Assembly (NCBI GenBank): GCA_012728775.1
Contig: JAAYEN010000168.1
Span: 1-16,219 of the forward strand
DNA: 16,219 bases
From: Tissierellia bacterium
GTDB taxonomy: Bacteria > Bacillota_A > Clostridia > Tissierellales > Peptoniphilaceae
Direction: 5' to 3'
Shown here in pieces: positions 14,767-16,219 of this stretch. Under the pieces are notes generated by a model. That model was not told where the DNA came from and searched no databases. It saw only the letters and a program-made list of their open reading frames with translations. The first letter of the stretch is position 1; every line of letters begins with the position of its first letter. The translations under genes and the position numbers were made by a program.

Positions 14767-15672
14767 TTATAATACGATTTCTGTTTGAAACACAACCACA
14801 GCTTCTCCTACAATTTGAACTTGGATTGGTTCTCCTTGTCTAATTTTTACCTTCACCTTCATTCCACCGTCCCGATTTATTGCTTCACCTTGCAAAATAT
14901 TAAAGGAAAATTCTTTATCTGTCTCTAGCTGTTTGCAGATACCGTATTTTACAAGATAAACACCCAATGGTCCATTTGCATTACCTGTTACTGGATCTTC
15001 CACAATTCCAATCGCTGGTGCAAACATTCGTCCGTGTACTAAAACTTCTTCCTCAGGCTGTAAAGTGAAAACATAATATCCATTGCAACCTACTTTTTTA
15101 CTAATTTTAATCAAATTTTCAAAATTAGGAGTAAGAGAATGCAATTGTTTGTTTGATGATATTCCAACCATAATTTTAGGATGACCTGTTGAAGCAATAG
15201 CAATAGGACAGTCCCCCCTCATATCCGATACGTTTATTCCAAGCGCATCTGCGATTTGAGTTATAAGATCCTTAGAAAAGGGTTTACTCACTTCGGGCTT
15301 TCCTTGTGTCATAATAATATTGTAATCATCACCATCTTTAACAATATCTACTGGCAAAATTCCAGCTTTAGTTTTTTGCATCGTTCGTCCTGTGGTTTTT
15401 GTTCCTTCAATAGCTCTTACATAATGAGCTGCGATAGTAGCATGTCCACAAATAGGAACTTCTACTGTCGGAGTAAAAAATTTGACTTCTACATCATATT
15501 TTTTACTATTTGAAGAAAAAATAAACGCTGTTTCCGAATTATTTAATTCTCTTGCAATTAATTGCATTTGTTCATCACTAAGGCCATCTGCATTGGGAAC
15601 AACTCCAGCTGGATTTCCGTGAAATCTATCTCTCGTAAAAGAATCAATTTGATATATTCTGTATGTTTTCAT
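14767..15672 (-). CDS. PhzF family isomerase/epimerase-like protein
   Basis: This is a 301-residue two-lobed (diaminopimelate epimerase-like) enzyme of the PhzF/YddE/YHI9 group. Family features are the opening KTYRIYQIDSFT, FHGNPAGVV (17-25), NNSETAF (44-50) with Glu47 as the expected catalytic acid/base, CGHATIAAHYV, and EDPVTGNANGPLG in the second lobe. The ATG at 15672 is chosen over an in-frame GTG at 15690 because the GTG overlaps the GGAGGA ribosome binding site and the family begins at MKTY. No phenazine genes are near, so this is a general family member of unknown substrate. Expressed alone. Confidence 0.88.
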   Translation of the reverse strand: MKTYRIYQIDSFTRDRFHGNPAGVVPNADGLSDEQMQLIARELNNSETAFIFSSNSKKYDVEVKFFTPTVEVPICGHATIAAHYVRAIEGTKTTGRTMQKTKAGILPVDIVKDGDDYNIIMTQGKPEVSKPFSKDLITQIADALGINVSDMRGDCPIAIASTGHPKIMVGISSNKQLHSLTPNFENLIKISKKVGCNGYYVFTLQPEEEVLVHGRMFAPAIGIVEDPVTGNANGPLGVYLVKYGICKQLETDKEFSFNILQGEAINRDGGMKVKVKIRQGEPIQVQIVGEAVVVFQTEIVL

Positions 15673-15710
15673 AAACAAAATCTCCTCCACAAGTTTTTGT
15701 ATGTAAAATT

Positions 15711-15738
15711 ATTATAACATGTTTTTAATTCCTGTAAG
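15711..15738 (-). promoter_or_regulatory. predicted phzF promoter with extended -10
   Basis: On the minus strand, CTTACA (15733-15738) and TGT TATAAT (-10 hexamer 15711-15716) are separated by 16 nt. The -10 is perfect and carries the TGn extension, 38 nt before the ATG. Confidence 0.6.
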
Positions 15739-15930
15739 CAATGCACTATTTCATTCTATCTATTTCTTTATATCAAGATTCAAGATTATTAGATTAAATA
15801 AAAGGTATATACCATGAGTAGGTTTTGTATATCTAGCAATTAAAGTTCTGTTATTGCTCTTAAAAGAATATCTAAGGCCATTAAAGATGAAAAAAATAAA
15901 AAAAAAGATTTTGCGTAGAGAATGAAAATA
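15739..15930. other. intergenic region without a recognisable gene
   Basis: The whole gap between phzF and guaA is about 405 nt. Besides the phzF promoter and the guaA terminator I see only a 10-bp palindrome GGTATATACC (15804-15813) and a short tandem TCAAGATT pair (about 15773-15787). No frame with a ribosome binding site and family resemblance is visible. Confidence 0.5.
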
Positions 15931-15975
15931 AAAAATCCTTGCCGAATTTTGATTAGAAGATCAACAAGGATTTTT
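15931..15975 (-). terminator. terminator downstream of guaA
   Basis: The 11-bp perfect stem AAAAATCCTTG / CAAGGATTTTT (15931-15941, 15965-15975) has an inner TTGAT / ATCAA stem within the 23-nt loop. It lies about 100 nt beyond the guaA stop on the minus strand and ends in a T-rich tract. Confidence 0.8.
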
Positions 15976-16077
15976 ATCATATAAATATAAAATTATTCAT
16001 TGACCCCAAAAAGTTGCTATAACTTAACAAATTTGTTTGAAATCCGCATAAATACAAGGTTTAATTTTTTTGGAAAA

Positions 16078-16219
16078 TTATTCCCACTCAATTGTAGCTG
16101 GTGGTTTACTTGTTATATCATAAACAACTCTATTAACACCTTCAACTTCACTAGTGATTCTTTGGGATACTATTTTTAATATGTCGTAAGGAATTTCTGC
16201 AAATTCTGCTGACATATAA
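16078..16219 (-). CDS. guaA: GMP synthase (glutamine-hydrolysing), C-terminal end
   Basis: The last 47 residues of GuaA are present and the gene continues beyond the window. The stretch [20 protein letters not shown] is followed by [20 protein letters not shown] and the stop. This is the highly conserved dimerisation and XMP-binding tail of the enzyme that converts XMP to GMP. The gene is read on the minus strand and ends in a terminator about 100 nt further on. Nothing unusual is seen in this part. Confidence 0.93.
   Translation of the reverse strand, partial: YMSAEFAEIPYDILKIVSQRITSEVEGVNRVVYDITSKPPATIEWE

Noticed and set aside
15804..15813. Palindrome GGTATATACC between phzF and guaA
   Set aside because: Short and isolated; not placed at either promoter, so no role can be supported.
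1..16219. CRISPR arrays, tRNA or rRNA genes, toxin-antitoxin pairs, phage genes
   Set aside because: Looked for and not seen; no regular repeat-spacer pattern and no cloverleaf-like segment was noticed.

Overview
The window is AT-rich DNA with strong AGGAGG-type ribosome binding sites, extended -10 promoters and intrinsic terminators with T-tracts. This points to a low-GC Bacillota. The gene content (lipoprotein-type MalE, DegV, a CshA/DeaD helicase, PhzF, GuaA) would suit an anaerobic clostridial or Tissierellia-like organism. That placement is inference; no rRNA or marker gene is present to settle it.

Left part (1-4952, minus strand): a maltose/maltodextrin-type ABC importer operon in the order malE, a small four-helix membrane protein, malF, malG and the first codons of the ATPase gene (malK-like). 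The genes are tightly packed or overlapping. A hairpin sits just after malE, and the malE promoter region carries a catabolite-repression (cre) match plus a second inverted repeat. MalF is unusual: it has about 255 extra N-terminal residues rich in coiled coil.

4953-6615: a complete IS1380-family insertion sequence. It has perfect 13-bp terminal inverted repeats, a CTTAA target duplication and an intact transposase. It landed between malE and a divergently transcribed methyltransferase gene, right where the methyltransferase -35 element should lie.

Middle part (6718-10278): an orphan SAM methyltransferase converges on degV across a shared terminator. Divergent from degV is a short operon of a nucleoside 2-deoxyribosyltransferase-like protein, a VOC/glyoxalase-fold protein and a short-chain dehydrogenase. 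The next gene, a DEAD-box RNA helicase with a DbpA-type RNA-binding tail, has a terminator-like hairpin only about 22 nt before its TTG start, so its mRNA may be attenuated.

Right part (12051-14512): a three-gene metal cassette. It encodes a 95-residue protein resembling a cut-down Ric/YtfE (iron-sulfur repair) hemerythrin domain, a P1B-type ATPase with an atypical CPG membrane motif and an HEGS motif in its last helix, and a free-standing CxxC metallochaperone-like HMA protein. A strong terminator closes it. This cassette is the best candidate in the window for an under-described system, possibly for iron or another transition metal. The window ends with a PhzF-family enzyme and the 3' end of guaA (GMP synthase), both on the minus strand.
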